A DNA stretch of 64,000 nt from Anaerolineales bacterium UBA2181. GTDB taxonomy: Bacteria > Chloroflexota > Anaerolineae > Promineifilales > UBA4811. Below the pieces are notes generated by a model. It ran no database searches, had not been told where the DNA came from, and saw only the letters and a program-made list of their open reading frames with translations. Shown here in pieces: positions 32,336 through 41,539 of the stretch. The stretch is from NCBI GenBank assembly GCA_002328075.1, contig DCVT01000035.1, positions 62,001-126,000 on the forward strand, in the 5' to 3' direction. Position numbers and translations under genes: made by a program. Each line of letters starts with the position of its first letter. Position 1 is the stretch's first letter.

Positions 32336-32718
32336 GCCCGAAATTCCGGCCCGAAAGCCAGGAGAGCAGCAGTTGGTTGCTGATGCGAGGTTCCGGTTTT
32401 TTGATGCCGACGCTGATAATCGGGCACCTGGTGGTGCAACATCTCTTGAACGACGTACACGACCTGCGCGTCGAGTGGGCGGCCGAAAGGTGGAACAAGA
32501 CGGGATGGCGTGTCTGGGACGGACTCATGCTACTACTTGCCGTCGGCCACGGTTTGCGAGGAACCTGCCAGGTCATAGATGACTATCTGCACAAACCAGC
32601 GTTGAACCGGCTAGCCAGAGTGGGCGTAACGCTGCTGGGGTTTGGGCTGGTGGCAGCCGGCCTGGCCGGCCTGATTGCATTCGACATGGACCGCACGCTG
32701 GAGCGTCTGGAGAAATAG
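32332..32718 (+). CDS. sdhD: Succinate dehydrogenase, second membrane anchor subunit
   Basis: A 128-aa membrane protein with three helices. Although sequence in this subunit diverges, HLVVQHLLNDVHDLR and the HGLRGTCQVIDDYL block (equivalent to HGxxGxRxVxxDY in other SdhD proteins) identify it. The ATG at 32332 follows GAGGAAAGAG and overlaps the sdhC stop by 4 bp. The gene ends 3 bp before sdhA. Confidence 0.86.
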   Translation: MSPKFRPESQESSSWLLMRGSGFLMPTLIIGHLVVQHLLNDVHDLRVEWAAERWNKTGWRVWDGLMLLLAVGHGLRGTCQVIDDYLHKPALNRLARVGVTLLGFGLVAAGLAGLIAFDMDRTLERLEK

Positions 32719-32721
32719 GCG

Positions 32722-34515
32722 ATGCAGACACACGTATTTGATGCAGTCATCGTGGGAGCCGGTGGCGGTGGGCTCATGGCAGCACTCCACGCTTCCCGTG
32801 CCGTCAGCACAGCGGTCATCAGCAAACTACACCCGCTCCGTTCGCACACCGGGGCAGCACAGGGAGGAGTCGGCGCTGCTCTGGGCAACTTGGAGGAGGA
32901 TCGATGGGAGTGGCATGCCTACGATACGGTCAAGGGGTCAGATTTCCTGGCGGACCAGGATTCGGTTGATATCCTCTGCCGGGGAGCGGTCGAAGCAGTC
33001 ATTGAACTGGAGCACATGGGGCTGCCTTTCGACCGCACTCCAGACGGCCGAATTGCGCAGCGGCCGTTCGGTGGACACACGAACAACGAAACCCACCAGC
33101 CTGTGCGGCGGGCATGTCACGCCGCCGACCGCACGGGGCACATGATCCTTCAGACGCTCTATCAGCAATGCCTGAAGAACCGGGTCACCTTCTTTGACGA
33201 ATTCCAGATCCTGGACTTGGTGACCGTGGACCGTGAGGTCCGGGGAGTGGTAGCCGTCGAGATCGTTACCGGGGAGGTGCACGTTTTCCACAGCAAAGCC
33301 ACCCTGCTGGCGACCGGCGGGTATGGCCGAGTATGGCAGATCACCAGCAACGCCGCCGCACTCACCGGCGACGGGAACGCCATCGTACTGCGCAACGGCT
33401 TTCCCTTGCAGGATATGGAGTTCTATCAGTTTCACCCCACGGGTATCTATGGGATGGGCATCCTCATCACCGAGGGCGTTCGCGGCGAGGGGGGAGTGCT
33501 GATCAACGGCCTGGGTGAGCGCTTTATGCCGCGGTACGCGCCAACCATCAAGGATCTGGCCTCTCGTGATGTGGTTAGTCGCGCCATTTATCTGGAGATC
33601 CAGGCGGGACGGGGAATTGAGGGAAAGGATTACGTGTACCTGGACGTCACCCCGGACACGGTGAATCGGTACTTTAAACTGGACGGTAAAAGAAATCCCG
33701 ACGGGACTTGGCGCCGGATCACCGGAGCGGACATCGAAAGCAAGCTACCAGATATCGCTGACTTTACCCGGACCTACCTGGGAGTAGATCCGGTCAGGCA
33801 ACCCATGCCGGTTCAGCCCACGGCGCACTATGCCATGGGCGGCATACCCACCAATGTGGACGGTCAGGTGACCGTGGATGAGTATGCCACGCCGGTGCCC
33901 GGCTTGTACGCCGTGGGTGAGTGCGCGTGCGTCAGCGTCCATGGCGCCAATCGATTGGGCACCAATTCACTGAACGACCTGCTGGTCTTTGGTCGTCGTG
34001 CCGGCGCGCACATGGCCATCTTCTGCCGTGAGGCGTCGCTGCAACTCCTGCCGGCCGATCCGGCAGCGCGGGTCAAGGCGCGAATGGATCAACTACGTTC
34101 CGGCAAGGGTACCGTGCGCCCGGCGGCTTTGCGGGAGCACCTGCAACGAGTCATGATGCAGCACGTGGGGGTCTTTCGGGTCGAGGCAGGCATGCAGCAG
34201 GCAGTCCGGGAAATCCACGCCTTGCGATCTCAGGTGGACGACATCAGGTTGGACGACAGGGGACATCGCTTCAACACCGATCTCTTGGAGGCGTTTCAGA
34301 CCCAGAATCTACTTGATCTGGCGGAGGTGATTGCTGCGGGCGCATTGGCCAGACACGAAAGCCGAGGAGCTCATGCCCGGGAGGACTTTCCGAACCGAGA
34401 CGATCGCAACTGGCTCGTTCACACGCTCGCCTTTCGCCGGCCGGACGGTGGCACCGAACTGCGCTACAAGCCGGTGGTCATTGCCAGGTACCAACCGCGG
34501 GAGCGCCTGTACTAG
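32722..34515 (+). CDS. sdhA: Succinate dehydrogenase flavoprotein subunit
   Basis: Oxidises succinate to fumarate with covalently bound FAD on the cytoplasmic face. The 597-aa protein has the dinucleotide motif VIVGAGGGGLMAAL, the flavinylation block RSHTGAAQGGV (His is the attachment site), substrate residues in QFHPTGIYG and GERFMPRYAP, and HGANRLGTNSLNDLLVFGR. All catalytic motifs are intact and the length is usual. It lies between sdhD and sdhB. Fumarate reductase is the alternative; the two-anchor arrangement and neighbouring respiratory genes favour succinate dehydrogenase. Confidence 0.96.
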   Translation: MQTHVFDAVIVGAGGGGLMAALHASRAVSTAVISKLHPLRSHTGAAQGGVGAALGNLEEDRWEWHAYDTVKGSDFLADQDSVDILCRGAVEAVIELEHMGLPFDRTPDGRIAQRPFGGHTNNETHQPVRRACHAADRTGHMILQTLYQQCLKNRVTFFDEFQILDLVTVDREVRGVVAVEIVTGEVHVFHSKATLLATGGYGRVWQITSNAAALTGDGNAIVLRNGFPLQDMEFYQFHPTGIYGMGILITEGVRGEGGVLINGLGERFMPRYAPTIKDLASRDVVSRAIYLEIQAGRGIEGKDYVYLDVTPDTVNRYFKLDGKRNPDGTWRRITGADIESKLPDIADFTRTYLGVDPVRQPMPVQPTAHYAMGGIPTNVDGQVTVDEYATPVPGLYAVGECACVSVHGANRLGTNSLNDLLVFGRRAGAHMAIFCREASLQLLPADPAARVKARMDQLRSGKGTVRPAALREHLQRVMMQHVGVFRVEAGMQQAVREIHALRSQVDDIRLDDRGHRFNTDLLEAFQTQNLLDLAEVIAAGALARHESRGAHAREDFPNRDDRNWLVHTLAFRRPDGGTELRYKPVVIARYQPRERLY

Positions 34516-34526
34516 GAGGGTAGCGA

Positions 34527-35264
34527 ATGAATGTCCAGCTTGGCATCCAACGGTTCAACCCAGAGAACGATGCCAAACCGTATTGGCAGAGCTTTCTGAT
34601 CACCCAGGTAGATCCCGCCGAGCGCGTTTTGGATCTGCTCAAATACGTCAAGGCGCATGTCGATGGCACCCTCACCTTTAGGCACTCGTGCGCCCACGGG
34701 GTCTGCGGCTCTGACGCAATGCGTATCAACAACCTGAACCGTCTGGCATGCAAGACTCTGGTGCAAGCCCTTGCCAGACCGAACACCGAACGCGTGCCGA
34801 TTCGCGTCCAGCCATTATTGGGATTGCCGGTGGTGAAGGACCTGGTAGTGGACATGGATCCGTTCTATGAGCACTATCGCTCAATAATCCCCTTTCTGGT
34901 CAACGAGCAGGAGGCACCCGGCCGAGAAAGGCTCCAGAGCCCCGAGGAGAGAGCTATCATCGATGACGGAACCAAGTGCATCCTGTGCGCCTGCTGCACA
35001 ACTTCCTGTCCCTCCTTCTGGGCCAACGGCCGATACGTAGGACCAGCGGCCATCGTCCAGGCCCACCGGTTCATCTTTGACTCGCGCGACACGGGTGCCG
35101 CTGAGCGCCTTGCGGTCCTGGACCGAAAGACGGGCGTCTGGCGCTGCCGCACGGTGTTCAACTGCACAGAGGCCTGCCCGCGCGATATTGACGTGACCCG
35201 ACTGATCGGCGAGGTCAAACTGGCCATTGCACAGGGCCCCAGGCGGGCGGGTCGCGTGCGATAG
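34527..35264 (+). CDS. sdhB: Succinate dehydrogenase iron-sulfur subunit
   Basis: Carries electrons from FAD to quinone through three clusters. The 245-aa protein has the [2Fe-2S] motif SCAHGVCGSDAM...LACK (Asp replaces one Cys, as in several other SdhB proteins including that of E. coli), the [4Fe-4S] motif CILCACCTTSCPS and the [3Fe-4S] motif CRTVFNCTEACP. AGGAGGG lies 7 bases before the ATG. It is the last gene of sdhCDAB; the region to the next gene is 113 bp. Confidence 0.96.
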   Translation: MNVQLGIQRFNPENDAKPYWQSFLITQVDPAERVLDLLKYVKAHVDGTLTFRHSCAHGVCGSDAMRINNLNRLACKTLVQALARPNTERVPIRVQPLLGLPVVKDLVVDMDPFYEHYRSIIPFLVNEQEAPGRERLQSPEERAIIDDGTKCILCACCTTSCPSFWANGRYVGPAAIVQAHRFIFDSRDTGAAERLAVLDRKTGVWRCRTVFNCTEACPRDIDVTRLIGEVKLAIAQGPRRAGRVR

Positions 35265-35377
35265 TCCCGAGTCCGCCAGCGTCGAGAACCCGCTTGGCCA
35301 CCAGGTTCGCCGGTTGATGAATCCCGCCGGCTCTGTGGGCGTGCGGTTGACAGTGAATTGAAGAGCTGAGATCGACG

Positions 35378-36868
35378 ATGGACGACACGCTGCCTCAATC
35401 TGACATGAATCCAGCTGACTTGACTGGCCCGTCGCATCTGAGCTGTGACATCCTGATTCACGGCGCCCATCTTTTCACCATGCAGGGTAGCGGAGTCGGT
35501 TACCTGGCCGACGGGGCGGTTGCCGTGAGAGGGACTCGTATCATGGGCGTAGGGCCAACGGCTGATCTACGTGCCCGATTTGAACCAGCCGAGATCATCG
35601 ACGCGAGCCACTGCGCCGTGCTCCCAGGCTTGATTGATGCCCATATGCACACCCCTCTGGCCATTTTCCGCGGCGTGGCGCAGGATGTGAGCCAGTGGAT
35701 GCAGTTAGGACTGGCTGCCTTTAACCAACACCTGACTTCGTCCGCCGCCATGGCGGGATCTCAACTTAACGTGCTGGAGGCACTCAAAGCAGGCACCACT
35801 ACCTTTGGCGACTATGCACGACCCTTTCCCGGCTGGGCCGAGTTTTACCTTCAGGTGGGCGTTCGCGCCCGGCTGGCCGCTACCATCAACGCCCTTCCCC
35901 CAGGCGGAATGGCCGGTTGGCAGGTGGGCGACCTCTATCCGCTGGATAATGAGGCCGGATGCCGCTCGCTGGACGCCGCCATCCGGTTTACCCGCCACTG
36001 GCAGGGCGCCGGAGACGGTCGGATATCGCTCATGCTCGGTCCTCAGGCGCCAGATATGCTCACCCGCGACCAACTAAGGGAGGTCAAGCGGTTGGCCCAG
36101 ATGGAAGGGCTCATGATCCATATGCACGTGGCCCAGGGTGACCGCGAGATCAGCCAGATGACCCAACGGTATGGGATGCGCACGCCCGAGTTCCTCCGCC
36201 AACTAGGTTACCTGGACCAGCAACTGCTGGCCGTGCACCTGACCGAAGCGAGTGAGCAAGAGGCCGAGCTCATCGCCCAGAGCGGAACAAGAATGGTCCT
36301 TTGCTCCGGAAGCATCGGAATCATCGACGGCATCGTCCCGCCGGCACACGCCTTCCGCGAGGCTGGCGGCCCGGTAGCTCTGGGCTCCGATCAGGCGTGT
36401 GGCAACAACTGCAGCAACATCTTTAACGAGATGAAGCTCACGGCCCTGTTCAACAAGATCAGATTCCGCGATCCGACCGTCATGCCAGCCTGGGAGGTAC
36501 TGCGGATGGCGACCATCGAGGGGGCGGAGGCCATCGGGCTGGGAGATCAGATCGGATCGCTCCGGGTCGGAAAACAGGCTGACCTGATAGTGGTGGACCT
36601 GCGTGCCCTCAATCTCTCCCCTGTGATCACAGACCCGGTGCGCAACATTGTGCCCAACCTGGTCTATGCGGCATCGGGCCGCGAGGTCAAGACAGTGATG
36701 GTTGCGGGGAGATTGTTGGTTCGCAACGGCCAGGTGCTGACGGCCGACGAGAACGCCATCCGGTCCGAAGCCCAAGTTCAGGCCACCGCTCTGGCCAAGC
36801 GCGTTGCGGCCGACCCGATCCATCGCGGCCTCGCGCTGATGCAGGCGATGAAAAAAGGTCAACTGTGA
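35378..36868 (+). CDS. Amidohydrolase family protein (cytosine deaminase-like/TrzA-like)
   Basis: A 496-aa metal-dependent hydrolase. The metal-binding HxH is in LPGLIDAHMHT (about 86-96), further ligands are the His of IHMHVAQG and VHLTEASE, and Asp of LGSDQACGNN. The beta-sandwich domain at both ends (FTMQGSGVGYLADG and IGSLRVGKQADLIVVDL) is typical. Relatives deaminate adenosine, S-adenosylhomocysteine, guanine, or hydrolyse triazines; the substrate cannot be told. The ATG at 35378 was used; the Shine-Dalgarno is weak and an ATG nine codons later is possible. Confidence 0.85.
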   Translation: MDDTLPQSDMNPADLTGPSHLSCDILIHGAHLFTMQGSGVGYLADGAVAVRGTRIMGVGPTADLRARFEPAEIIDASHCAVLPGLIDAHMHTPLAIFRGVAQDVSQWMQLGLAAFNQHLTSSAAMAGSQLNVLEALKAGTTTFGDYARPFPGWAEFYLQVGVRARLAATINALPPGGMAGWQVGDLYPLDNEAGCRSLDAAIRFTRHWQGAGDGRISLMLGPQAPDMLTRDQLREVKRLAQMEGLMIHMHVAQGDREISQMTQRYGMRTPEFLRQLGYLDQQLLAVHLTEASEQEAELIAQSGTRMVLCSGSIGIIDGIVPPAHAFREAGGPVALGSDQACGNNCSNIFNEMKLTALFNKIRFRDPTVMPAWEVLRMATIEGAEAIGLGDQIGSLRVGKQADLIVVDLRALNLSPVITDPVRNIVPNLVYAASGREVKTVMVAGRLLVRNGQVLTADENAIRSEAQVQATALAKRVAADPIHRGLALMQAMKKGQL

Positions 36869-37020
36869 AGGCGTTTCGCCGCGCACCTACTCACCGGCGA
36901 GTTTTCGCGGTTTGATCTGCACGATGCCCAATCACTCATTGCTCTGATGGGGAGCACAGAACTCGACACGACCGCGCTGCGTGGCGTCAGCAGCTTGTGC
37001 AGTAGAACCGGCTGTAGCCC

Positions 37021-37048
37021 TTTACGTTTGGCCATCCGCGTTTATACT
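37021..37048 (+). promoter_or_regulatory. Promoter of tRNA-Arg
   Basis: TTTACG (37021-37026), 16-bp spacer, TATACT (37043-37048). The tRNA begins 12 bp after the -10 box. Confidence 0.6.
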
Positions 37049-37059
37049 AGAGGTCAGTC

Positions 37060-37133
37060 GTCCCTGTAGCTCAGCAGGACAGAGCAGGAACCTCCTAAGT
37101 TCAAGGTCGGCGGTTCGAATCCGCCCAGGGACT
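37060..37133 (+). tRNA. tRNA-Arg(CCT)
   Basis: A complete cloverleaf: acceptor GTCCCTG/CAGGGAC (7 bp), D arm GCTC/GAGC, anticodon loop CTCCTAA with anticodon CCT, T arm GGCGG-TTCGAAT-CCGCC. It reads the rare arginine codon AGG. The last pair of the anticodon stem (27-43) is a G-A mismatch, and CCA is not encoded. The base after the acceptor stem is T. Confidence 0.93.
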
Positions 37134-37242
37134 CTGATCCCAAAGACGGCACGCCCCGTGCGTGGTCTGCCAGGCGGTTGGATGCACTGGGCAGGCAGAC
37201 TTGGGTCAGCTTGAGTTCACCTTTTCAGATTGGAGACAGCCG

Positions 37243-37626
37243 ATGCTACGGATCCTGGTTCGATGGGCCATCAACGCAATCGCCATCTGGGCCGCAATCA
37301 AGTTGGTCCCGGGAATCCACCACGGAGGCACCGGGGCAACTCTCCTGCTCATCGCGCTCATCTTTGGCTTGATCAACGCACTCATCCGTCCACTCATCTG
37401 CGTGCTCTCCTGCCCGCTGCTCGTGCTTACCCTGGGGCTTTTCACGCTGGTCATCAACACGCTCATGTTGCAGTTGACAGCCTGGATCACTGGGCCAATC
37501 CTGACCATCAACGGATTCTGGCCGGCCTTTTGGGGAGCCGTCATCATCAGCATCGTCAGTGGTCTCTTGAACGTGCTGATCAAAGACGAGCGGGAGTCTG
37601 ACCGCCGACCTCGCCGCGCATCCTGA
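37243..37626 (+). CDS. Phage-holin-4_2 (YvlD-like) small membrane protein
   Basis: A 127-aa protein with four hydrophobic helices. The pattern MLRILVRWAINAIAIWAA, FGLINALIRPLI...LGLFTLVINTLM and FWPAFWGAVIISIVSGLLNVL matches the family known as YvlD or phage_holin_4_2. Despite the name, members are common chromosomal proteins of unknown function. The ATG at 37243 follows GGAGA; longer upstream frames run into the tRNA. It stands alone between the tRNA and the convergent glcD. Confidence 0.88.
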   Translation: MLRILVRWAINAIAIWAAIKLVPGIHHGGTGATLLLIALIFGLINALIRPLICVLSCPLLVLTLGLFTLVINTLMLQLTAWITGPILTINGFWPAFWGAVIISIVSGLLNVLIKDERESDRRPRRAS

Positions 37627-37705
37627 GAACGTCGCCGGCCGGCGCGATCCGATCAAGCTTCCGGTTCGACAAGCAGAACCTGGAGAGCGTCGTCAACGGG
37701 AGTTG

Positions 37706-39142
37706 CTAGTCGGGCGGGAACACCTTGCCTGGATTGAGGATGCCCAGCGGGTCAAAGGCTGCCTTGATTCTTCGCTGCAGCGCAATGACTGTCGGATCCA
37801 ATACCAGCGACAGGTACCCCGCCCGCTTGCAGCCAACGCCGTGCTCGCCACTGATGGTGCCGCCCAACCGGGCCACCGTTTGGTACAGCTCGGTAAGCAA
37901 TGAGGGCAACGTCTCCTGCCATACCTCCAATGGCGTCTCTGGTCGCTTGATGGCTGTTGCGTGCAGGTTGCCATCCCCGGCATGCCCATAGCAGGGAATC
38001 AAGACACCGTATTCAGATGACAATCGTTCGAGTTCCGGCATCAGGTCAGGTATTCGCGCCAGCGGCACCACAACGTCCTCCAAGCTCTGCACCGGCGACA
38101 TGACCTTGAATGCTTCGGCCAGAACTTGCCGGGGACGCCACATCCGCCGCTCAGTGTTGGGCGTGTCACCTACATAAACGTCCAGTGCGCCGGCCGCCAG
38201 ACAGATATCGACGACACGATCCGCCTCCAGATCCACCTGCTGCCGGTCGCCGCCGTCCAGCTCAATCAGCAACATGGCACCCACATCCGGCCGCGGAGGG
38301 TTTTCGCCCAGATGCGCATAGGCCGTCACCACCGACAGGCGATCCATGAACTCGACCGACGCAGGCATTACCCGCCCTTCCGCCATGACGCGGGGAACGG
38401 CGGCGATGGCACACGAGACATTGGCAAAGGGCACCAGCAGCACCACCCGGGCTGTGGGCAGTGGCAGCAGCCGCAGAACGATCTCGGTGATGATCGCCAG
38501 CGTCCCCTCGGAGCCAACCAGCAGATGGATCAGGTCATAACCGGTGACGTCCTTGACCCGTTTCCCGCCCAGCCGGACAATTTCGCCGGTCGGCAGAACG
38601 GCTTCCAACCCCAGTACATAGCGCCCGGTGACCCCATATTTGATGGCCCGTCCTCCGCCGGCGTTCTCGGCCACATTTCCGCCGATGAAACAGGATTCGA
38701 GACTCATCGGATATCCGGCGTAAAAGAGCCCATACTCCCTGACGGCTTCGTTGATAGCGTTAGTGACAACGCCCGGCTCCACCACCACTACCATGTTGCC
38801 CCGATCGATCTCGACGATGCGATTCATTCGCTCCAATGTGAGCAGAACACCACCGAAGACTGGCACCGCCCCACCTGAAAGCCCGGACCCAGCACCCCGC
38901 GGGGTGACCGGCACCCGGTCCCGATTCGCCAACCGCATGATCGCCGAGATCTGCGCCGCAGTAGCCGGTTTGACCACTACCTCCGGCAGAAAAACATAGC
39001 CGGGATCTGCCACCTCGTCGTGCGAATAGTCCTGCATCCGCTTGGGTGCGTCAAAGATCACGTGCTGTTGCCCCACTATACTGGTCAACTCGTCGACCAG
39101 TTCGTGGCTAACAACCCGATAAGGGCTATTGTCGATACTCAA
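37706..39142 (-). CDS. glcD: Glycolate/lactate-type FAD-linked oxidase subunit
   Basis: Oxidises a 2-hydroxy acid such as glycolate or D-lactate and passes electrons to the respiratory chain. The 478-aa protein has the PCMH-type FAD domain (PRGAGSGLSGGA, IGGNVAENAGG) and the C-terminal cap with YGHAGDGNLH, GTISGEHGVG and the end DPLGILNPGKVF. The genes for GlcE and GlcF are not adjacent, so it may act alone as a D-lactate dehydrogenase type enzyme. It starts with TTG, overlapping the ROK kinase stop by 4 bp (TTGA), with GGAGG upstream. Confidence 0.9.
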   Translation of the reverse strand: MSIDNSPYRVVSHELVDELTSIVGQQHVIFDAPKRMQDYSHDEVADPGYVFLPEVVVKPATAAQISAIMRLANRDRVPVTPRGAGSGLSGGAVPVFGGVLLTLERMNRIVEIDRGNMVVVVEPGVVTNAINEAVREYGLFYAGYPMSLESCFIGGNVAENAGGGRAIKYGVTGRYVLGLEAVLPTGEIVRLGGKRVKDVTGYDLIHLLVGSEGTLAIITEIVLRLLPLPTARVVLLVPFANVSCAIAAVPRVMAEGRVMPASVEFMDRLSVVTAYAHLGENPPRPDVGAMLLIELDGGDRQQVDLEADRVVDICLAAGALDVYVGDTPNTERRMWRPRQVLAEAFKVMSPVQSLEDVVVPLARIPDLMPELERLSSEYGVLIPCYGHAGDGNLHATAIKRPETPLEVWQETLPSLLTELYQTVARLGGTISGEHGVGCKRAGYLSLVLDPTVIALQRRIKAAFDPLGILNPGKVFPPD

Positions 39143-40023
39143 TCAGCGGCCTCCCTTGCCAGGGCAATGGCGCCCAACACCCCCGCCTGGCGTCCGAGGG
39201 CTGGCGGAACGATCATCTCGTCTATCCGTTCCAGCAACTCTGGCACCTGGATATAACCGTTTAGCAGATCGCGCACCTCGCTCCGAATTCGGGGGAAAAG
39301 ATGAACCTGCTCCATCACGCCGCCGCCCATGATCACTCGCTGTGGCGAAAGGACCGCGATATAGTTGACGACTGCCAAAGCCAGATAATGGGCCTCCAGC
39401 GACCAACCAGGATGATCGGCCGGCAACGTCTCGGCCGGTTGGTTCCAACGCTGGTGGATAGCTGGGCCGGCAGCCAGGCCTTCCAGACAGTCTCCGTGAT
39501 ACGGGCATGTTCCCGGAAACGGATCCCGCTGGCGATCGTGTGGCACCCGAATATGGCCCATCTCCGGGTGGAGAAGACCGTGCAGGGGAATTCCATTGAC
39601 CAAAACGCCGCCGCCGATCCCGGTGCCCACCGTCATGTAGACAAAGGTGTCCAGCCCACGGGCAGCGCCCCAATGGTACTCGGCCAACGCAGCGCCGTTC
39701 ACATCGGTGTCAAATCCCACCGGAACACCCAATTCCTGGCGAATGGGGTCCACCAGCTGGACGTTTGCCCATCCCGGCTTGGGGGTGGTCAGGATCGTGC
39801 CAAATGCAGCCGACCTGCGGCGCGGGTCAACCGGTCCAAAGGACGCAATACCAATGCCGGTCAACGGCACCGGCGCCGACTGGAAATATGCAATGATCCT
39901 GGCGATGGTTTCGGTGGGTGTGGTGGTGGCAAAACGCACCTCTTCACCCAGATCATCGGGTGCCGTTCCCAACGCGCACACGCATTTGGTGCCGCCCATC
40001 TCCACGCCGCCGTATAGGGTCAT
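39139..40023 (-). CDS. ROK-family sugar kinase (fructokinase-like)
   Basis: Phosphorylates a hexose, most likely fructose or glucose/mannose, with ATP. The 294-aa protein has the phosphate motif GGVEMGGTK, GVPVGFDTDVNGAALAE, GTGIGGGVLVNG and the zinc-site pattern CPYHGDCLEGLAAGPA with a preceding HD; GlcK-type enzymes and ScrK fructokinases share these. The start at 40023 places the glycine motif where ROK proteins have it; an ATG at 40050 is the alternative. Downstream glcD overlaps it by 4 bp. Confidence 0.88.
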   Translation of the reverse strand: MTLYGGVEMGGTKCVCALGTAPDDLGEEVRFATTTPTETIARIIAYFQSAPVPLTGIGIASFGPVDPRRRSAAFGTILTTPKPGWANVQLVDPIRQELGVPVGFDTDVNGAALAEYHWGAARGLDTFVYMTVGTGIGGGVLVNGIPLHGLLHPEMGHIRVPHDRQRDPFPGTCPYHGDCLEGLAAGPAIHQRWNQPAETLPADHPGWSLEAHYLALAVVNYIAVLSPQRVIMGGGVMEQVHLFPRIRSEVRDLLNGYIQVPELLERIDEMIVPPALGRQAGVLGAIALAREAAD

Positions 40024-40050
40024 GACAAACCGATGCTCTCCGGAATACAT

Positions 40051-40483
40051 AAGGACCGACGACGACAGCGGGATTCCTGACGCCTGTCGCCTCTTGACGC
40101 TCGATTATAGACCATGACAGCGGGATACGGAAATGCCTTGGATTGCCGGGCGCCTCGGGAGTCGATCCGCTCTACTGCAGGCGCAGGTGCCCAGAACGGA
40201 GCGAGTGGCAAGGACACGGTCATCCACGCAGCTGCCTGTCGAACAGATCGAAAGGACAATACCGGGTCGCCCTGCGGCGGCAATTGGATGCGCGCAGACA
40301 CGAATAGTAGTCAGTCATTCGTCCGGCCTACCCCGGTCGGGTGGTGCATGTGTGAACCGTGCAATTGCGGGCTCCTCGGGAGTTGGGTACACTTACAATG
40401 AACGGCGGTATGGTCACGTGGTCGCAACGTGGTCACTCCCGATGTTTGGGCTCGGCGAGGTTGTAGTAGACAGGAGATACGTG
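40051..40483. other. 433-bp intergenic region without a recognised gene
   Basis: The frame of the downstream toroid protein is open through this stretch, but its residues have no family resemblance and no good start precedes 40484. The left side holds the ROK-gene promoter. A TACAAT at about 40393 on the plus strand lacks a matching -35 box. Confidence 0.5.
40104..40132 (-). promoter_or_regulatory. Promoter of the ROK kinase-glcD operon
   Basis: TATAAT (40109-40104) on the minus strand is perfect; the best -35 at 17 bp is TTCCGT (40132-40127), only a weak match. Start near 40097. Confidence 0.45.
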
Positions 40484-41527
40484 ATGCAGCCAATCATCCG
40501 CCAACTTGCAGAGTCGAAAGAGCCCTCCATCCGCTTCAAGGTGCGCGTTCGGGTGCTGGGTGAGGGCGAGAACTCGCCAGAGGTACGCCAGCTCCGAAAC
40601 TGCATAAAAAGGTCAGTGCGGGTTCAGGCGTTGCTGGGCGACCGGGACCAATCGGGAAGGGTTCGGCCCGTTGGACAGGTCTACCGCAAGTGGGCCGGCG
40701 CCCACTGGGTCCTGGCAACCCTTGCCGACCTCGGCTATCCACCGGCAGATCAGGATCTGATGCCCATCCTCGACCAGGTCTTGGATTGCTGGATCGAGCC
40801 CACATCGATCCAGGAGCACATTGTTCGCCCGGGAGAGTCTCCTTACGGGCGGCGCCATGGGGTGCCCATCATCAATGGCAGGGCCCGCCGCTGTGCCTCA
40901 CAGCAGGGGAACGCGTTGTTCTCCGCGGTCTCGCTCGGCCTGATCGACGCGCGGTGCCACCAGCTCGCGGATTTGCTGCTCCGTTGGCAGTGGCCGGACG
41001 GGGGCTGGAACTGCGACCGCCAACCTGAAGCCTCCATCTCCTCTTTTTGGGAGTCGCTGATTCCGCTGCGGGCCCTCGCCGCCTATGCCAAAGCCACTGG
41101 CCGGTGCCAGGCACTACAGGCAACCGAGCGTGCCGCGGAGCTGTTCCTCAGCCGGCATCTGTACCTGAGGCGGCGCGATGGACAACCCATGAACCCGCAG
41201 TTCCTGCGCCTTCACTATCCCACTTACTGGCGCTACGATGTGCTCTTTGGGCTCAAGGTCGTGGCGGAGGCCGGATTCATCGGCGACCCGCGCTGTCGCA
41301 ACGCACTTGACCTGCTGGGATCCAGACAGCTTCCGGACGGTGGCTGGCCGGCCGAGGAACGTTTCTATCAAAACACGAACCCCAATACGAGTGGCTACGA
41401 CCTGGTGTCGTGGGGCGGTGTCAGTAGACACACCATGAACGAGTGGGTCACGGCCGACGCGCTCTATGTTCTGCGGATGGCCGGCCGACTTGATGGTCAG
41501 GGCGCGGGCAAGGATACAGAGCTTTAG
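40484..41527 (+). CDS. Prenyltransferase/squalene-cyclase-like alpha-toroid protein
   Basis: A 347-aa helical protein with repeats of the terpene cyclase-type alpha/alpha toroid: WQWPDGGWNCD, LGSRQLPDGGWPAEE and similar QxxDGGW blocks. No DxDD protonation motif of squalene-hopene cyclase is seen, so enzymatic cyclisation is doubtful. The N-terminus LAESKEPSIRFKVRVRVLG resembles that of the gene at 44043-45017, and both contain a YP-x-x-W-x-Y-D block, so they are paralogues. ATG at 40484 follows AGGAGA by 8 bases; the longer frame from 40133 was rejected. The DUF998 gene follows 12 bp later. Confidence 0.78.
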   Translation: MQPIIRQLAESKEPSIRFKVRVRVLGEGENSPEVRQLRNCIKRSVRVQALLGDRDQSGRVRPVGQVYRKWAGAHWVLATLADLGYPPADQDLMPILDQVLDCWIEPTSIQEHIVRPGESPYGRRHGVPIINGRARRCASQQGNALFSAVSLGLIDARCHQLADLLLRWQWPDGGWNCDRQPEASISSFWESLIPLRALAAYAKATGRCQALQATERAAELFLSRHLYLRRRDGQPMNPQFLRLHYPTYWRYDVLFGLKVVAEAGFIGDPRCRNALDLLGSRQLPDGGWPAEERFYQNTNPNTSGYDLVSWGGVSRHTMNEWVTADALYVLRMAGRLDGQGAGKDTEL

Positions 41528-41539
41528 GGAGGCAGTGAC

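Noticed and set aside
40133..40483. Extended frame of the toroid protein
   Set aside because: Residues before 40484 show no family resemblance; AGGAGA and ATG at 40484 mark a better start.
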